A stretch of 64,000 nt of DNA from Streptomyces sp. MRC013 (GCF_023614235.1 NZ_CP094264.1:372001-436000), one strand, 5' to 3'. Counted from the stretch's first letter, positions 42,649 through 51,631 are shown. Notes: generated by a model from the letters alone, not told the origin. Made by a program: numbers and translations.

Positions 42649-43844
42649 ATGGACGACTGCTTCGCCGGTCGGCCGCACCATCAACTCAGGCAGCAGGTGA
42701 GGGACTTCGCGGAGACCGAGGTGAGACCGCGGATTCCCGCCATGGAGACGGCCCGCTCCGTGCACCACGAACTGTCCCGGCTCATCGCCCGCCAGGGCTG
42801 GCTGGGCGCGACGATCGGCACGGACCTGGGCGGCATGGGCGTCGGTCACCTCGGCAAGACCATCATCATCGAGGAGCTGTCCCGCGTCAGCGCGGCGATG
42901 GGCGCCATAGTGCAGGCGTCCCAGCTGGGCGTCGCGAAGATCCTGCACTTCGGGAGCGACGAGCAGAAGAAGACCTGGCTGCCGCCGATAGCCGCCGGTA
43001 CCTGCCTCCCCACGATCGCGGTGACCGAGCCGGAGTCCGGCGGGCACGTGCTCGGCATGGCGGCCACCGCCGTGCGCGACGGAGACGACTACGTCCTCAA
43101 CGGCCGCAAGGTGTTCGTCGGCAACAGCCACGTCGGCGACCTGCACGGCGTCGTCGTCCGCACCGGTCCCGGCCCCGGGGGCTCACGGCGTTCCTGGTGG
43201 AGGCCGACCGGCCCGGTTTCCGGGTCGGCGACGAGAGGCCGACGATGGGCCTGCACGGCTTCGGCTTCGGCGAGCTGTTCTTCGACGACTGCCGCGTCCC
43301 CGCCGCCAACCGGCTGGGCGGGGAGGGCGACGGCCTGGCCGTCGCGTACTCCTCCAGCGTGCTGTACGGGCGGGCGAACCTGGCCGCGGTCTCCCTCGGC
43401 CTGCACCAGGCGATCCTGGAGGAGACGACCCGCTTCTGCGAGGAGCGCCACCGGTACGGCGAGCCGCTGCACGCGCTGCCGTCGGTGAGGCTGAAGCTGG
43501 GCCGGCTGCAGTCGCGGCTGATGACGGCCCGGCTCGCCGCGTACCACGCCGTGCACCTGCTGGACCGGGGCATGCCCTGCGACCCGGAGCTGATGAACGC
43601 GAAGCTGGTCAACGTCGAGTGGGTCCTGGACTCGGCGCGCAGCGCGATGGAGATCCACGCGGCGGCCGGGCTGTTCACCGACCGGCCGATCGAGCGCTAC
43701 CTGCGGGACGCCCACCACCTGTTCGCCCCGGCCGGGACCTCGGACGTCCAGTTGCTGCGGCTCGCCGAGGTGGCGCTCGGCACGGCGCGGGGCCAGTGGT
43801 CGGAGCGGCTCGCGGACGCCGTGCGGATGGAGCCGGTCCCCTGA
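42649..43844 (+). CDS. Acyl-CoA dehydrogenase (frameshifted)
   Basis: An FAD flavoprotein of about 398 residues. The N-terminal helical domain (LRQQVRDFAETEVRPRIPAMET), the LPTIAVTEPESGGHVLGMAATAV block where the substrate and FAD contacts lie, and VLNGRKVFVGNSHVGDLHGVVVRTG are typical; the C-terminal four-helix domain has YGRANLAAVSLGLHQAILEETTRFCEERHRYGEPL and EIHAAAGLFTDRPIERYLRDAHHLFAPAGTSDVQLLRLAEVALG. The two halves are in different frames, broken at the run of five G at 43177-43181; one G more gives GPGGLTAFLVEADRPGF. ATG 42649 has AGAGGAGGG. The usual Glu base position is not obvious. Substrate unknown; no beta-oxidation neighbours. Confidence 0.88.
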
Positions 43845-43845
43845 C

Positions 43846-43897
43846 CGCCCCGGCCCGGTCCGGGGCGGTCGGGGCCGCCCCGGACCGGGCCGGGGCG
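43846..43897. terminator. Bidirectional terminator: 23-bp perfect hairpin
   Basis: A 23-bp stem with a 6-base loop (TCGGGG) starts directly after the acyl-CoA dehydrogenase stop codon. The convergent GAF gene ends about 50 bases further. Only G and C are paired apart from one T-A step, so it is exceptionally stable. Confidence 0.85.
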
Positions 43898-43903
43898 CGG
43901 TGT

Positions 43904-43930
43904 CCCCGGGGGCCGTACGCGCCCCCGGGG
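43904..43930. terminator. Second hairpin of the convergent terminator region
   Basis: A 10-bp stem CCCCGGGGGC / GCCCCCGGGG with loop CGTACGC. With the larger hairpin beside it, it separates the acyl-CoA dehydrogenase and the conservon operon. Confidence 0.65.
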
Positions 43931-43946
43931 TACCGCGCGGGGCGTG

Positions 43947-44519
43947 TCAGAGACCGCCGTCCTCGCGGCGGTGGATCTGCTCCACCAGCTCCGCCGCGAG
44001 GGACTTGATGGTCTCCAGGCCGGCCCTCCCCCACGGCCGGGGTTCGGTGTCCACGACGCAGACCGTGCCCAGGGTCGTGCCCGTGCGGTCGATGAGCGGC
44101 GCGCCGAGGTACGAGCGGATGCCGATCTCGTCGACGACCGGGTTCCCGGCGAACCTCGGGTAGTCGCAGACGTCCTCCAGCACCAGGGCCTTGCGGCGGA
44201 CCACCACGTGCGGGCAGTAGCCGTGGTCGCGGGCCATGTAGCGGCCGACCGCCCCGGAGGCGGCGAGGTCCGCGCCGGGGCGGGTGCCGGAGTGGGTGCC
44301 CGTCGGGGTGTGCAGTCCGGCGAAGAACTGCCGGTTCTCGTCGATGAAGTTGACCATCGAGTAGGGCGCTCCGGTCACCTCGGCGAGGCGGTCGGCGAAC
44401 GCGTCGAACGCGGGCTCCGGGTGCTCCCCCAGACCCAGTTGGCGGAGCCGCAGCACACGGGCGGGTGCCTCCTGGTCGACGGGGGTGAGCAGGAGGTGGC
44501 CGGTCGGGTCGTAGGTCAT
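43947..44519 (-). CDS. GAF-domain protein at the end of a conservon
   Basis: A 190-residue protein. The GAF domain spans most of it: FDAFADRLAEVTGAPYSMVNFIDENRQFFAGLHTP, the DLAASGAVGRYMARDHGYCPHVVVRRKALVLEDVCDYPRFAGNPVVDEIGIRSYLGAPLIDRTGTTLGTVCVVDTEPRPW, and a final signalling helix LETIKSLAAELVEQIHRRE. The YCPHVVxxRK(A) pattern with a single Cys recalls redox-sensing GAF domains. Its ATG overlaps the stop of the CvnD-like gene, so it is the fifth cistron of this conservon, the place where other conservons often have a cytochrome P450. A sensor role for the complex is inferred. Confidence 0.88.
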   Translation of the reverse strand: MTYDPTGHLLLTPVDQEAPARVLRLRQLGLGEHPEPAFDAFADRLAEVTGAPYSMVNFIDENRQFFAGLHTPTGTHSGTRPGADLAASGAVGRYMARDHGYCPHVVVRRKALVLEDVCDYPRFAGNPVVDEIGIRSYLGAPLIDRTGTTLGTVCVVDTEPRPWGRAGLETIKSLAAELVEQIHRREDGGL

Positions 44520-45142
44520 GCGGGCGCTCCGTAGCTCGGCGCCGGTGCCGGCGCCGGATCTGTGGCCAGCAGGTGCTGGACCAGGGTGACAAGGGTCTGC
44601 ATCCCGGAGTCGGTGATCCGGGCGTCGCACAGCACGACCGGCACCTCCGGCCTGAGCCCGACGGCGGCGCGCACCTCTTCGGGGTCGTAGCGGTGGGCGC
44701 CGTCGAACTCGTTGACCGCGACGACGAAGCGGATGCCGCGCCGCTCGAAGAAGTCCACGGCCGAGAACGACTCCTGCAGGCGGCGCGTGTCGGCGAGGAC
44801 CACCGCGCCGAGGGTCCCCTCGGACAGCTCGTCCCACAGGAACCAGAAGCGCTCCTGGCCGGGGGTGCCGAACAGGTACAGGACGTGCCGGGAGTCGAGG
44901 GTGATGCGGCCGAAGTCCATCGCGACGGTCGTGGTGGTCTTGCGTTCGACGCCGTCCAGGTGGTCGGTGGCGGCGCTCACCTGGGTGAGCACCTCCTCCG
45001 TGCTCAGCGGTTCGATCTCGCTCACCGCGCCGACGAACGTCGTCTTGCCCACGCCGAAGCCGCCCGCGACGAGGACCTTCAAGGCGGTCGGGAAGACGGG
45101 CTCGGCCGCGGTCCGGCGTTCAGAGCCTTCGTCGTAGGCCAT
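44516..45142 (-). CDS. cvnD: Conservon GTPase-like protein, CvnD
   Basis: A 208-residue small GTP-binding protein. P-loop GGFGVGKTTFVGAVSE, switch region TVAMDFGRITLD, LFGTPGQERFWFLWDEL (DxxG variant with FGTPGQ), and VVAVNEFDG (NKxD-like). Conservon D proteins have this exact FGTPGQERFWFLWDEL motif. The ATG at 45142 lies inside the 3' end of cvnC (23-bp overlap). Conservon products assemble at the membrane like a G-protein coupled sensor in Streptomyces; the ligand of this one is not known. Confidence 0.93.
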   Translation of the reverse strand: MAYDEGSERRTAAEPVFPTALKVLVAGGFGVGKTTFVGAVSEIEPLSTEEVLTQVSAATDHLDGVERKTTTTVAMDFGRITLDSRHVLYLFGTPGQERFWFLWDELSEGTLGAVVLADTRRLQESFSAVDFFERRGIRFVVAVNEFDGAHRYDPEEVRAAVGLRPEVPVVLCDARITDSGMQTLVTLVQHLLATDPAPAPAPSYGAPA

Positions 45143-45491
45143 CGAGCACTGCCTCCAGCAGGGAGCGGTCGGTGGTGTCGCCGCGCGGGCGGGGCTGGCG
45201 CGTGGTCAGCGCCCCGCAGTCCACGAGGTCCGAGAGGAGCACCTTGGTGACGGCCGCGGGCAGGCGCAGGTGCGCGGCGACCTCCGCGACCGACGTCGGC
45301 CCGTCGCACAGGCCGAGGGCCGTGGTGTGCTCGGGCCCCAGCGGCGCCGGCGGCGCGGCCCCGGTGGCCATGACGAGCGACAGCAGGTCGAGTGCGGCCG
45401 TGGGCCGGGTGCGGCCGCCGCTCACCGTGTACGGGCGGATGAGGCGGCCGGCCGCGTCGTCGAGCCACGGCCCGTCCTGTCGGAACGGCAC
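45120..45491 (-). CDS. cvnC: Conservon DUF742 protein, CvnC
   Basis: A 123-residue protein of the DUF742 family: LIRPYTVSGGRTRPTAALDLLSLVMATG and LCDGPTSVAEVAAHLRLPAAVTKVLLSDLVDCGALTTRQP, which is a winged-helix-like fold. It lies between cvnB (3-bp gap) and cvnD (overlap). In known conservons this protein binds the roadblock and GTPase members; a DNA-binding role has not been shown. Confidence 0.93.
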   Translation of the reverse strand: MPFRQDGPWLDDAAGRLIRPYTVSGGRTRPTAALDLLSLVMATGAAPPAPLGPEHTTALGLCDGPTSVAEVAAHLRLPAAVTKVLLSDLVDCGALTTRQPRPRGDTTDRSLLEAVLDGLRRRL

Positions 45492-45494
45492 GGC

Positions 45495-45929
45495 TCAGAG
45501 CCCCGGGGCGCCGGGGGTGGCGGCCGCGTGCCGGGCCGGTGTGACCAGGTAGGGCCGGACGCTCTTGACCAGCATCACCATCTCGTACCCGAGGACCGCG
45601 GCGTCCGCCTCCCGGCCCGCCACCACGGCGAGGCAGGTGCCGGATCCGGCGGTGGACACGAACAGCAGGGTGCTGTCGAGCTCGACGACGACCTGGCGGA
45701 CCTCGTCGCCGCCGCCGAAACGGGCTCCGGCGCTGCGGCCGAGCGAGTGGAGGCCGGAGGCCAGGGCCGCCATGTGGTCGGCACTGTCCGGGTCGAGGCC
45801 GTGCACCGACTTCACCAGGCCGTCCGAGGAGAGCAGAACCGCGCTGCGGGTGTGGGGCACCCGCTGGACCAGGCCGCAGAGCAGCCAGTCGAGATCGGGG
45901 ACGTGGCCGTTCGGCGCATCGCTCGCCAT
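45495..45929 (-). CDS. cvnB: Conservon roadblock/LC7 protein, CvnB
   Basis: A 144-residue roadblock/LC7-domain protein: LDWLLCGLVQRVPHTRSAVLLSSDGLVKSVHGLDPDSADHMAALASGLHSLGRSAGARFGGGDEVRQVVVELDSTLLFVSTAGSGTCLAVVA. This domain regulates small GTPases, here CvnD. The ATG at 45929 is preceded by AAGGAG on the minus strand, seven bases upstream, and starts 7 bases after the cvnA stop. Frames upstream of this ATG stay open into cvnA because part of the cvnA tail is in the same frame. Confidence 0.93.
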   Translation of the reverse strand: MASDAPNGHVPDLDWLLCGLVQRVPHTRSAVLLSSDGLVKSVHGLDPDSADHMAALASGLHSLGRSAGARFGGGDEVRQVVVELDSTLLFVSTAGSGTCLAVVAGREADAAVLGYEMVMLVKSVRPYLVTPARHAAATPGAPGL

Positions 45930-45936
45930 GGTGCAT

Positions 45937-47817
45937 CTACTCCTTGTGGGCTTCGTCGTGTCGCTGCGGTTCGGCGGGGCCGACGGGCGGGACGGGGGAG
46001 GCGGCGGCGCGGCCTCGGCGAGGCCGATGCCGCGCTGGAACGCCGCCATCAGCCCCGGGTCGTGCAGGGGGCGGTCGTCGTGGCGGCGCCCGGAGGGCTC
46101 GTCGCGCAGCTGCGGGGCGAGGTGCTCCTGGGCGCGCCGCTTGGGCAGCCGGGGGCGTACGTCCCGGTCGGGTCCCGGGTCCTCGGCGGGGGGCCGGGGC
46201 GCGGGGGGCGCGGGGACGCGCGGGGGGCGGGGGGCGGGGCCGACCGGTTCCGGCGGCGGGCGGTCGGTGGGGGCCGACCGGGTCGGCGCCGGTCCGGGGT
46301 GGGGTGAGGCCACGGGGTACGACAGGTCGGCGCCGCTCCGCGGGTACGGCCGGTCGGGGTGTTCGCCGTGTGCCGGGGGGGCGTGTGCCCCTGCCCGCCC
46401 CGGGGCGGGGGGCCGCGTGCCGCGGTCGGCGCGGCGGGGGGACACGGGCGTCGGCCGCGGCGGGGGGCCGGTCGTGGGCCGGGTACGGTGCCGGGGCGGC
46501 CGGCACGGCACCGGTCGGTACGGCACCGGCCGCGCCGCCGGACGCGTCGGGCCGCGGCCGGCCGGGCTGGTGCGCGGCGGCCGGGTCGGTGCCGAGGAGC
46601 TCCTGCGGGATGACCAGGACGGCCTGCACACCGCCGTAGATGTTGGACTGGAGGCGTACGGCGATGCCGTGCCGGCGGGCCAGGGCGGAAACGACGTACA
46701 GGCCGATCCGGCCGTCCTGGAGCAGGTGCGCCACGTTGACCTGGTCGGGGTCGCAGAGCAGCGCGTTCATCTTCTCCTGCTCGGCGGGCGGCATGCCCAG
46801 GCCCCGGTCCTCGACCTCGACGGCGAGCCCGGCCGTGACGTACTGGGCGCGGAGCAGGACGGTGGTGTGCGGGGCGGAGAACAGCGTGGCGTTCTCGACG
46901 AGTTCGGCGAGGAGGTGGATGACGTCGGCGACGGCGTGGCCGCGCAGGGTGCCGTCGATGGGCGGGATCAGCTTGACGCGGGGGTACTGCTCGACCTCGG
47001 CGATGGAGGAGCGCAGGACCTCGGTCATGGTGACCGGGTTGGACCACTGGCGCCGCGAGACGGCGCCGCCGAGGACGGCGAGGTTCTCGGCGTGGCGGCG
47101 GACGCGGGTCGCGAGGTGGTCGACGTGGAAGAGGCCCTTGAGCAGTTCGGGATCCTCGACCGCGTTCTCCAGCTCGTCAAGGAGCTGGATCTCGCGGTGG
47201 ACCAGGGACTGCAGACGCCGGGCGAGGTTGACGAACACCTCGACCTTCTGTTCGTGGCCGACGCTGCTGGAGAGTCGGGACGCCTGGACGGCGGTCGCGA
47301 CGGCGGCGTCGTGGGCGCGGCCGAGCTCGTGGGCGAGCAGGTCGAAGTCGTCGCCCCCCGGGACGGGCGGAGGGGGCTGCGGGACCGGCGGCCGCTCGCC
47401 GCGGCGCAACCGCTCGACGACGCCGTGCAGTTCGTCCTGGCGGCGCGCGGTGGCGCGGCGCAGGGCGTTGCAGCGGTCCAGTACGGACCGGGCGGCGCGG
47501 TCGGCGCCGAGCACCGCCGCGGTCACGGCCGCCGCGGCGAGGGCGGCGGCGCAGCCCAGAACCGTCCAGAGCGCGGCGGTCGGCCGGGCCCCGGTGGAGT
47601 GCAGGGTGAACAGGACCGCGACGGTGCCGCCGAGTACGGCCGCGGCGGCGGGCGGCACGCAGGCGCGCAGGAGCCGCGGACGTATGCGGGCTTCCGGGGG
47701 AAGCGGCGTGGGGTGCGGACCGCCCTGGTGCGGCAGGGGGCGGGCGCCCGGTCGGCCGTGCCGTCCGCCGCCGTCACGGCGGCCGGGCCGCGCGAGGGGT
47801 GCGCGAAGTGGAGACAT
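45937..47817 (-). CDS. cvnA: Conservon sensor-kinase-like membrane protein, CvnA (C-terminal tail probably frameshifted)
   Basis: A 626-residue histidine-kinase-like protein. It has two hydrophobic segments near the N-terminus (ACVPPAAAAVLGGTVAVLFTLH, ALWTVLGCAAALAAAAVTAAVLG), a helical signalling region (VFVNLARRLQSLVHREIQLLDELENAVEDPELLKGLFHVDHLATRVRRHAENLAVLGG), and a GHKL ATPase domain (HLLAELVENATLFSAPHTTVLL with the N box, EVEDRGLGMPPAEQEKMNALL, GRIGLYVVSALARRHGI). The Pro-rich tail should end in LPKRRAQEHLAPQLRDEPSGRRHDDRPLHDPGLMAAFQRGIGLAEA, which sits in another frame (about 46370-46000); the 7-G run at 46375-46381 and five G at 45993-45997 are the likely breaks. ATG 47817 has AAGGA. 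Confidence 0.88.
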   Translation of the reverse strand: MSPLRAPLARPGRRDGGGRHGRPGARPLPHQGGPHPTPLPPEARIRPRLLRACVPPAAAAVLGGTVAVLFTLHSTGARPTAALWTVLGCAAALAAAAVTAAVLGADRAARSVLDRCNALRRATARRQDELHGVVERLRRGERPPVPQPPPPVPGGDDFDLLAHELGRAHDAAVATAVQASRLSSSVGHEQKVEVFVNLARRLQSLVHREIQLLDELENAVEDPELLKGLFHVDHLATRVRRHAENLAVLGGAVSRRQWSNPVTMTEVLRSSIAEVEQYPRVKLIPPIDGTLRGHAVADVIHLLAELVENATLFSAPHTTVLLRAQYVTAGLAVEVEDRGLGMPPAEQEKMNALLCDPDQVNVAHLLQDGRIGLYVVSALARRHGIAVRLQSNIYGGVQAVLVIPQELLGTDPAAAHQPGRPRPDASGGAAGAVPTGAVPAAPAPYPAHDRPPAAADARVPPPRRPRHAAPRPGAGRGTRPPGTRRTPRPAVPAERRRPVVPRGLTPPRTGADPVGPHRPPAAGTGRPRPPPPARPRAPRAPAPRRGPGTRPGRTPPAAQAARPGAPRPAAARRALRAPPRRPPPARPGADGGVPARHRPRRGRAAASPVPPVGPAEPQRHDEAHKE

Positions 47818-48324
47818 CAGTGTCCTTGGTACGTGGGTCCCAGGGAATCGGCGTATTCCGGCACCAAACGGGTGGGTGACATCGGTTGGAGGGGGGTGGG
47901 CCGCTCGCCCGATCAGCTCACCGTTGATGGCCGGGCACACACAGTAGTCGCCAACCGTTCACGTACGGTGGGCTGTTGTCAAACTTGCCCGGAGAGCATC
48001 CCGCTCTGGTATGAGGGGTCGCACGGGCGCCCGATACCGAGGGGCCCGTTCCGGACGCCCCACCGCCGGCTCCCGACGGCGGTCGCTCCGAGGGCCCCGC
48101 ACCCCCGGAGCGGAGCCGCGGCGCGGGCCGCGCGCCACCCGGGAGGCGAGCCGGACGGGTGGCCGCCCCGGGGCTTCGCCGCCGGTCACGGCGGTTCCGG
48201 GAGGGGGCCGGCCCCCTCCCCCTCGGGCGGGCGGTACGCCGGCGGGGGCCGCGCGGGGACGGGGTGGCGGGCACCGTCCGGGATACTGTCGCGCGCAGGG
48301 AGCGGAGGACGGGCGGGTGACACG
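47818..48324. other. 507-bp divergent intergenic region between cvnA and a TetR gene
   Basis: No gene supported. Facing cvnA there is a perfect -35-like TTGACA (minus strand, 47982-47977) followed 17 bases later by AACGGT, a weak -10, so this may be the cvnA promoter. The half nearer the TetR gene is featureless G+C-rich sequence. Confidence 0.4.
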
Positions 48325-48918
48325 ATGAGGGTGCGGCTGGGCGCGGCCGAGCGGCGCGAGGAGCTGCTGCGGGCGACCGTCGCCCAGATCGAGGCGAGGG
48401 GCATGGCGGCGGTGCGGGTCGCGGACGTGGCGGCGGCGCTGGGGGTGAGCGGGGCGCTGGTCCTGTACCACTTCTCCACGAAGGAGCGGCTGGTCGCGGC
48501 GGCGTTCGCCTACGCGGCGGAGGGGGACCTGGCGGAGTTGAACCGCATCCTGGGCCGGCGGGCCCCGGCCGCGCGGCGGCTGCGGGCGGCCGTGCGCTGG
48601 TACCTGCCGAGCGGGCAGATGCAGGGGTGGCGGCTGTGGACCGAGTGCTGGGCGGCCGCTCCCCGGGAGCGCCCGCTGCGGGAGGTGGCGACGCGGCTCG
48701 ACCGGCAGTGGAGGACCGCGCTGGCGGAGGTGTTCGCGCAGGGCGCCGCGGCGGGCGAGTTCCCGTGCCCGGACCCGCAGGGCGCGGCGGGGCGGTTGGC
48801 CGCGCTCCTGGACGGGCTGGGCGTGCGGAGGATGGTGTACCCGGGGGCGATGAGCCGCAGGACGATGCTGCGCTGGGCGGACGAAGCCCTGGAGCGGGAG
48901 CTGGACGGGGGCGGGTAG
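48325..48918 (+). CDS. TetR/AcrR-family regulator
   Basis: A 197-residue repressor-type protein: helix-turn-helix RRVAERREELLRATVAQIEARGMAAVRVADVAAALGVSGALVLYHFSTKERLVAAAFAYAAEGDLAEL at residues about 8-65 (the first residues read MRVRLGAAERREELL), then a ligand-binding domain with WYLPSGQMQGWRLWTECWAAAPRERPLREVATRLDRQWRTALAEVFAQGAAAGEFPCPDP and ARLLALLDGLGVRRM-type text, the pattern of BetI/AcrR-like members. The ATG at 48325 is taken because the HTH follows within 15 residues. It stands alone, transcribed away from the conservon. Its target is not visible; no palindrome was seen right upstream. Confidence 0.88.
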   Translation: MRVRLGAAERREELLRATVAQIEARGMAAVRVADVAAALGVSGALVLYHFSTKERLVAAAFAYAAEGDLAELNRILGRRAPAARRLRAAVRWYLPSGQMQGWRLWTECWAAAPRERPLREVATRLDRQWRTALAEVFAQGAAAGEFPCPDPQGAAGRLAALLDGLGVRRMVYPGAMSRRTMLRWADEALERELDGGG

Positions 48919-49198
48919 GGCGGGTCCGCGCGCGTCCGGGGCGCTGCACGGGCGGTCCGGTCCCGGCCGTGCCGGGGGAACCGCTGCAGCCGCGGCGGGT
49001 CGGGGCGCCGGGCGGAGAGCCGGTCGGACGGCCCGATCACGGCGCCCCCTCCGCAGCCGCGTCGCCCGTCCCGGCGGCGCGTCGTCCACCGCGCGCCGCC
49101 GCCCGCGCGACCGTGGGGAGGGTCCGCCGGGGCGTGGTCTCCGCGACCGCGCCGCCGCCCGGCACCCCGGGGTGCCGGGCGGCGTACGTGTGCGTGCG

Positions 49199-50104
49199 TC
49201 AGATGCTGACGCCGTGGCCGCGGAGGTAGGCCAGCGGGTCGACGTCCGAGCCGTAGGAGGGGCTGGTGCGGATCTCGAAGTGCAGGTGCGGGCCGGTCGA
49301 GTTGCCGGTGGAGCCGGACAGGCCGATCTGCTGGCCGCCGCCGACGGTCTGGCCGGCGGAGACGGAGAGGGAGGACAGGTGGGCGTACTGCGAGTAGTTG
49401 CCGTCCTCGTGCTTGATGACGACCTCGTTGCCGTACGCGCCGCTCCAGCCGGCGGAGACGACGGTGCCCGGGCCGACGGCCTTGACGGTGCTGCCCGAGG
49501 AGGCGGCGAAGTCGACACCGGTGTGGTAGCCGGAGGACCACATGGCGCCGGAGGCGCGGTAGGGGGTGGTGACGCCGGCGGAGACCGGGGCGGTGAAACC
49601 GGACCCGTTCTGCGCGGGGGCCTCGGGCTGGGCCGGGGCCTGCGGCTCGGGCTTCGCCTCGGGCTTCGTCTCGGCGGGCGTCCGGGTCTGGCCGGCGGAC
49701 CGGGAGGCGCGCTCGCCGCGGGCCTCGTCGGCCTTCACGGCGCCCTTGGCGCCCTTGGCGCCGAGGGTGAGCCTCATGCCCGGGTGGATGAGCGCCGGGT
49801 CGTCGCCGATGACCTCGCGGTTGTCGGCGTACAGCTTCTTCCAGCCGCCCCTGACGTTCTTGTCGTGGGCGATCTTCGCCAGGTAGTCGCCGGCGACGAC
49901 GGTGTGGACGCGCGGCGCGGGCTTGGCGGTCTCGGCGACGGCCGCCTGCGCGGGGGCGGCCGGCGCCGCGGCGGGAGCGGCGGCGTGCGCGCCGGTCGCG
50001 CCGAGGAGCGGGAGGGCGATGGCGGCGCCACCCGTTCCGGCGGCGACGAAACCGCGCGTGAGCGGGCTGGTCTTGGTGCGGCGGTGCTTGCCCTTGGCGG
50101 ACAT
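49199..50104 (-). CDS. Secreted LysM/M23 peptidoglycan endopeptidase
   Basis: A 301-residue cell-wall hydrolase. Signal peptide (FVAAGTGGAAIALPLLGATGAHA), a LysM domain at about residues 65-115 (VHTVVAGDYLAKIAHDKNVRGGWKKLYADNREVIGDDPALIHPGMRL), a Lys/Glu/Pro-rich linker and a C-terminal M23 LytM domain with GYHTGVDFAASSGSTVKAVGPGTVVSAGWSGAYGNEVVIKH and LHFEIRT: His and Asp of HTGVD, and the H-x-H of GPHLHFEI are the zinc ligands. The ATG at 50104 follows GGAGAGGAA. A c-di-AMP riboswitch occupies the leader, linking expression to this second messenger, as for other streptomycete wall hydrolases involved in germination and growth. Confidence 0.95.
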   Translation of the reverse strand: MSAKGKHRRTKTSPLTRGFVAAGTGGAAIALPLLGATGAHAAAPAAAPAAPAQAAVAETAKPAPRVHTVVAGDYLAKIAHDKNVRGGWKKLYADNREVIGDDPALIHPGMRLTLGAKGAKGAVKADEARGERASRSAGQTRTPAETKPEAKPEPQAPAQPEAPAQNGSGFTAPVSAGVTTPYRASGAMWSSGYHTGVDFAASSGSTVKAVGPGTVVSAGWSGAYGNEVVIKHEDGNYSQYAHLSSLSVSAGQTVGGGQQIGLSGSTGNSTGPHLHFEIRTSPSYGSDVDPLAYLRGHGVSI

Positions 50105-50117
50105 GGCGAATTCCTCT

Positions 50118-50300
50118 CCGGCGCCTGCGAGGTGAGCTGTCGGGTTCGGGCTGGAGATGCCCGGTCGCGCGGGTGGCGCGACTTCACCCCGAGCCGTCCG
50201 GGAATTCCCGTTCGGCGGACTACCTGGTTCCCCCGCTCCTGCCACACGTGGATGGGTGCGAATTCCGGGGCGGCGGCAGGATTCGGCGATCCGCCCGGCT
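50118..50300 (-). promoter_or_regulatory. Cyclic di-AMP riboswitch (ydaO/yuaA class)
   Basis: On the minus strand the leader of the LysM/M23 gene has the class's conserved blocks in order: CGCCGAATCC, GGGGAACCAGGTA, GGGGTGAAG, GGGCATCTCC, and GAACCCGACAGCTCACC, ending about 14 bases before the ATG, just ahead of the ribosome binding site GGAGAGGAA. Order, spacing and sequences match ydaO riboswitches of Streptomyces, which turn expression off when c-di-AMP is bound. Exact limits of the P1 stem are estimated. Upstream, 50301-50818 holds no supported gene, only promoter sequence. Confidence 0.9.
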
Positions 50301-50818
50301 GGAACGGGACCGTAAACGAGTGGGGACGACGGGAACAAGGGGATGGTTGCCCCCTTGCATTCACGCCGGGGAATTCCCCGGAGAATTCCGGTCACCCTCC
50401 GTGGATTGCGGATCATGGGTTCCCGTGTGGTGCAGGGCTTTTGAGCGGCGGCGACGGACACGATCCGTCACTTTTATGACGCTCCTCACGCGACGATCCC
50501 CATCTCCCCTTCTTTCGGGATGTGTTATGGCACATCACGCCAATACGGACAGAAGCCCTGTTAAGCCTCTTCAGGTGGCCAGTCGCCCGGCGGGGCGGGC
50601 GAGGAGGGGCGCCGCATCGAACCCACCCCCACAGCCCCTGCCGGAAGAGGGTGATCCGGGCAGATGCCGACGAATGGCTCCGGCCTTCGCGCGCATCGAC
50701 GCACCGGCGCCGAGCGCCCGCGACGCGTCGGGACGCCTCGCCCGGGGAGGCCGTGTCGTATCGTCGGACCGCCACCTCGTCGGCGGCCGTCGCCGACCCC
50801 GGACACGGAGGAGCTCCC

Positions 50819-51631
50819 GTGACGCAGCAGTTGCCGCCCTTCCCGTCGACCGCCGAGCCGGAGCTGACGGGGGTCCGCAACTTCCGTGACGTGGGTGGGC
50901 TCCCGACCGTGGACGGGCTCCGCGTGCGGCCCGGGAAGCTGTTCCGCAGCGGGCACCTCGCCCACGCCACCGGAGAGGACGCGGCGTTCCTGGCCTCGCT
51001 CGGCCTGCACACCGTCTTCGACTTCCGCAACGCCGCCGACCAGGCGCTGGAAGGCCCGGACGTGGAGCTCCCCGGTGTGCGGAACGTCAACATCCCGCTG
51101 AGCGACCCGGCCGACGGCGCCGAGTTCTGGACGATGGTCCGCAACGGCGACCTGGACCAGCTGCGGGACCTCCTCGGCGACGGCAGGGCGGCGGCGCGGA
51201 TGCGGGCCGCGTACCGCTCCATCGTCACCGGGCGCACCGCCGAGCACAGCCGGGTGCTGCACGCCCTCGCCGAGGACAACATGCCCGCGCTGATGCACTG
51301 CGCGGCGGGCAAGGACCGCGCGGGGCTGTCCGTGGCGGTGGTGCTGATGGCGGTCGGCGTGGAACGCGGGGCCATCGAGGCGGACTACCTGAAGTCGAAC
51401 GACCCGCACCGCCGGTACCGGGTCCGCCGCGCCGACCCGTCGCCCGACGGGACGTCCCCGCAGGTGATGGAGTTGCTCGCCCCGCTGTTCGACGCGCGCG
51501 CCGAGTACCTGCACACGGCGTACGCGGCGATCGAGGAGACCTGGGGCTCCACCGAGCGGTACCTCTCCGACGGGCTCGGCTTGAGCGGCCCGACCCGCGA
51601 CCGGCTGCGCGAGCGCCTGCTCGACGGCTGA
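50819..51631 (+). CDS. Tyrosine-protein phosphatase (DSP/PTP-like)
   Basis: A 270-residue cytoplasmic phosphatase. It begins with the family marker LTGVRNFRDVGGLPTVDGLRVRPGKLFRSGHLAHAT, has FDFRNAADQALEGPDVELPGVRNVNIPLSD, and the active-site loop HCAAGKDRAGLSVAVVLMAVGV, with Cys as nucleophile and Arg closing the C-x5-R loop. The C-terminal YLHTAYAAIEETWGSTERYLSDGLGL is usual for this family. The GTG at 50819 follows CGGAGGAGCTCC. It is a single gene; the physiological substrate (phosphotyrosine or phosphoinositide) is not known. Confidence 0.93.
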   Translation: MTQQLPPFPSTAEPELTGVRNFRDVGGLPTVDGLRVRPGKLFRSGHLAHATGEDAAFLASLGLHTVFDFRNAADQALEGPDVELPGVRNVNIPLSDPADGAEFWTMVRNGDLDQLRDLLGDGRAAARMRAAYRSIVTGRTAEHSRVLHALAEDNMPALMHCAAGKDRAGLSVAVVLMAVGVERGAIEADYLKSNDPHRRYRVRRADPSPDGTSPQVMELLAPLFDARAEYLHTAYAAIEETWGSTERYLSDGLGLSGPTRDRLRERLLDG

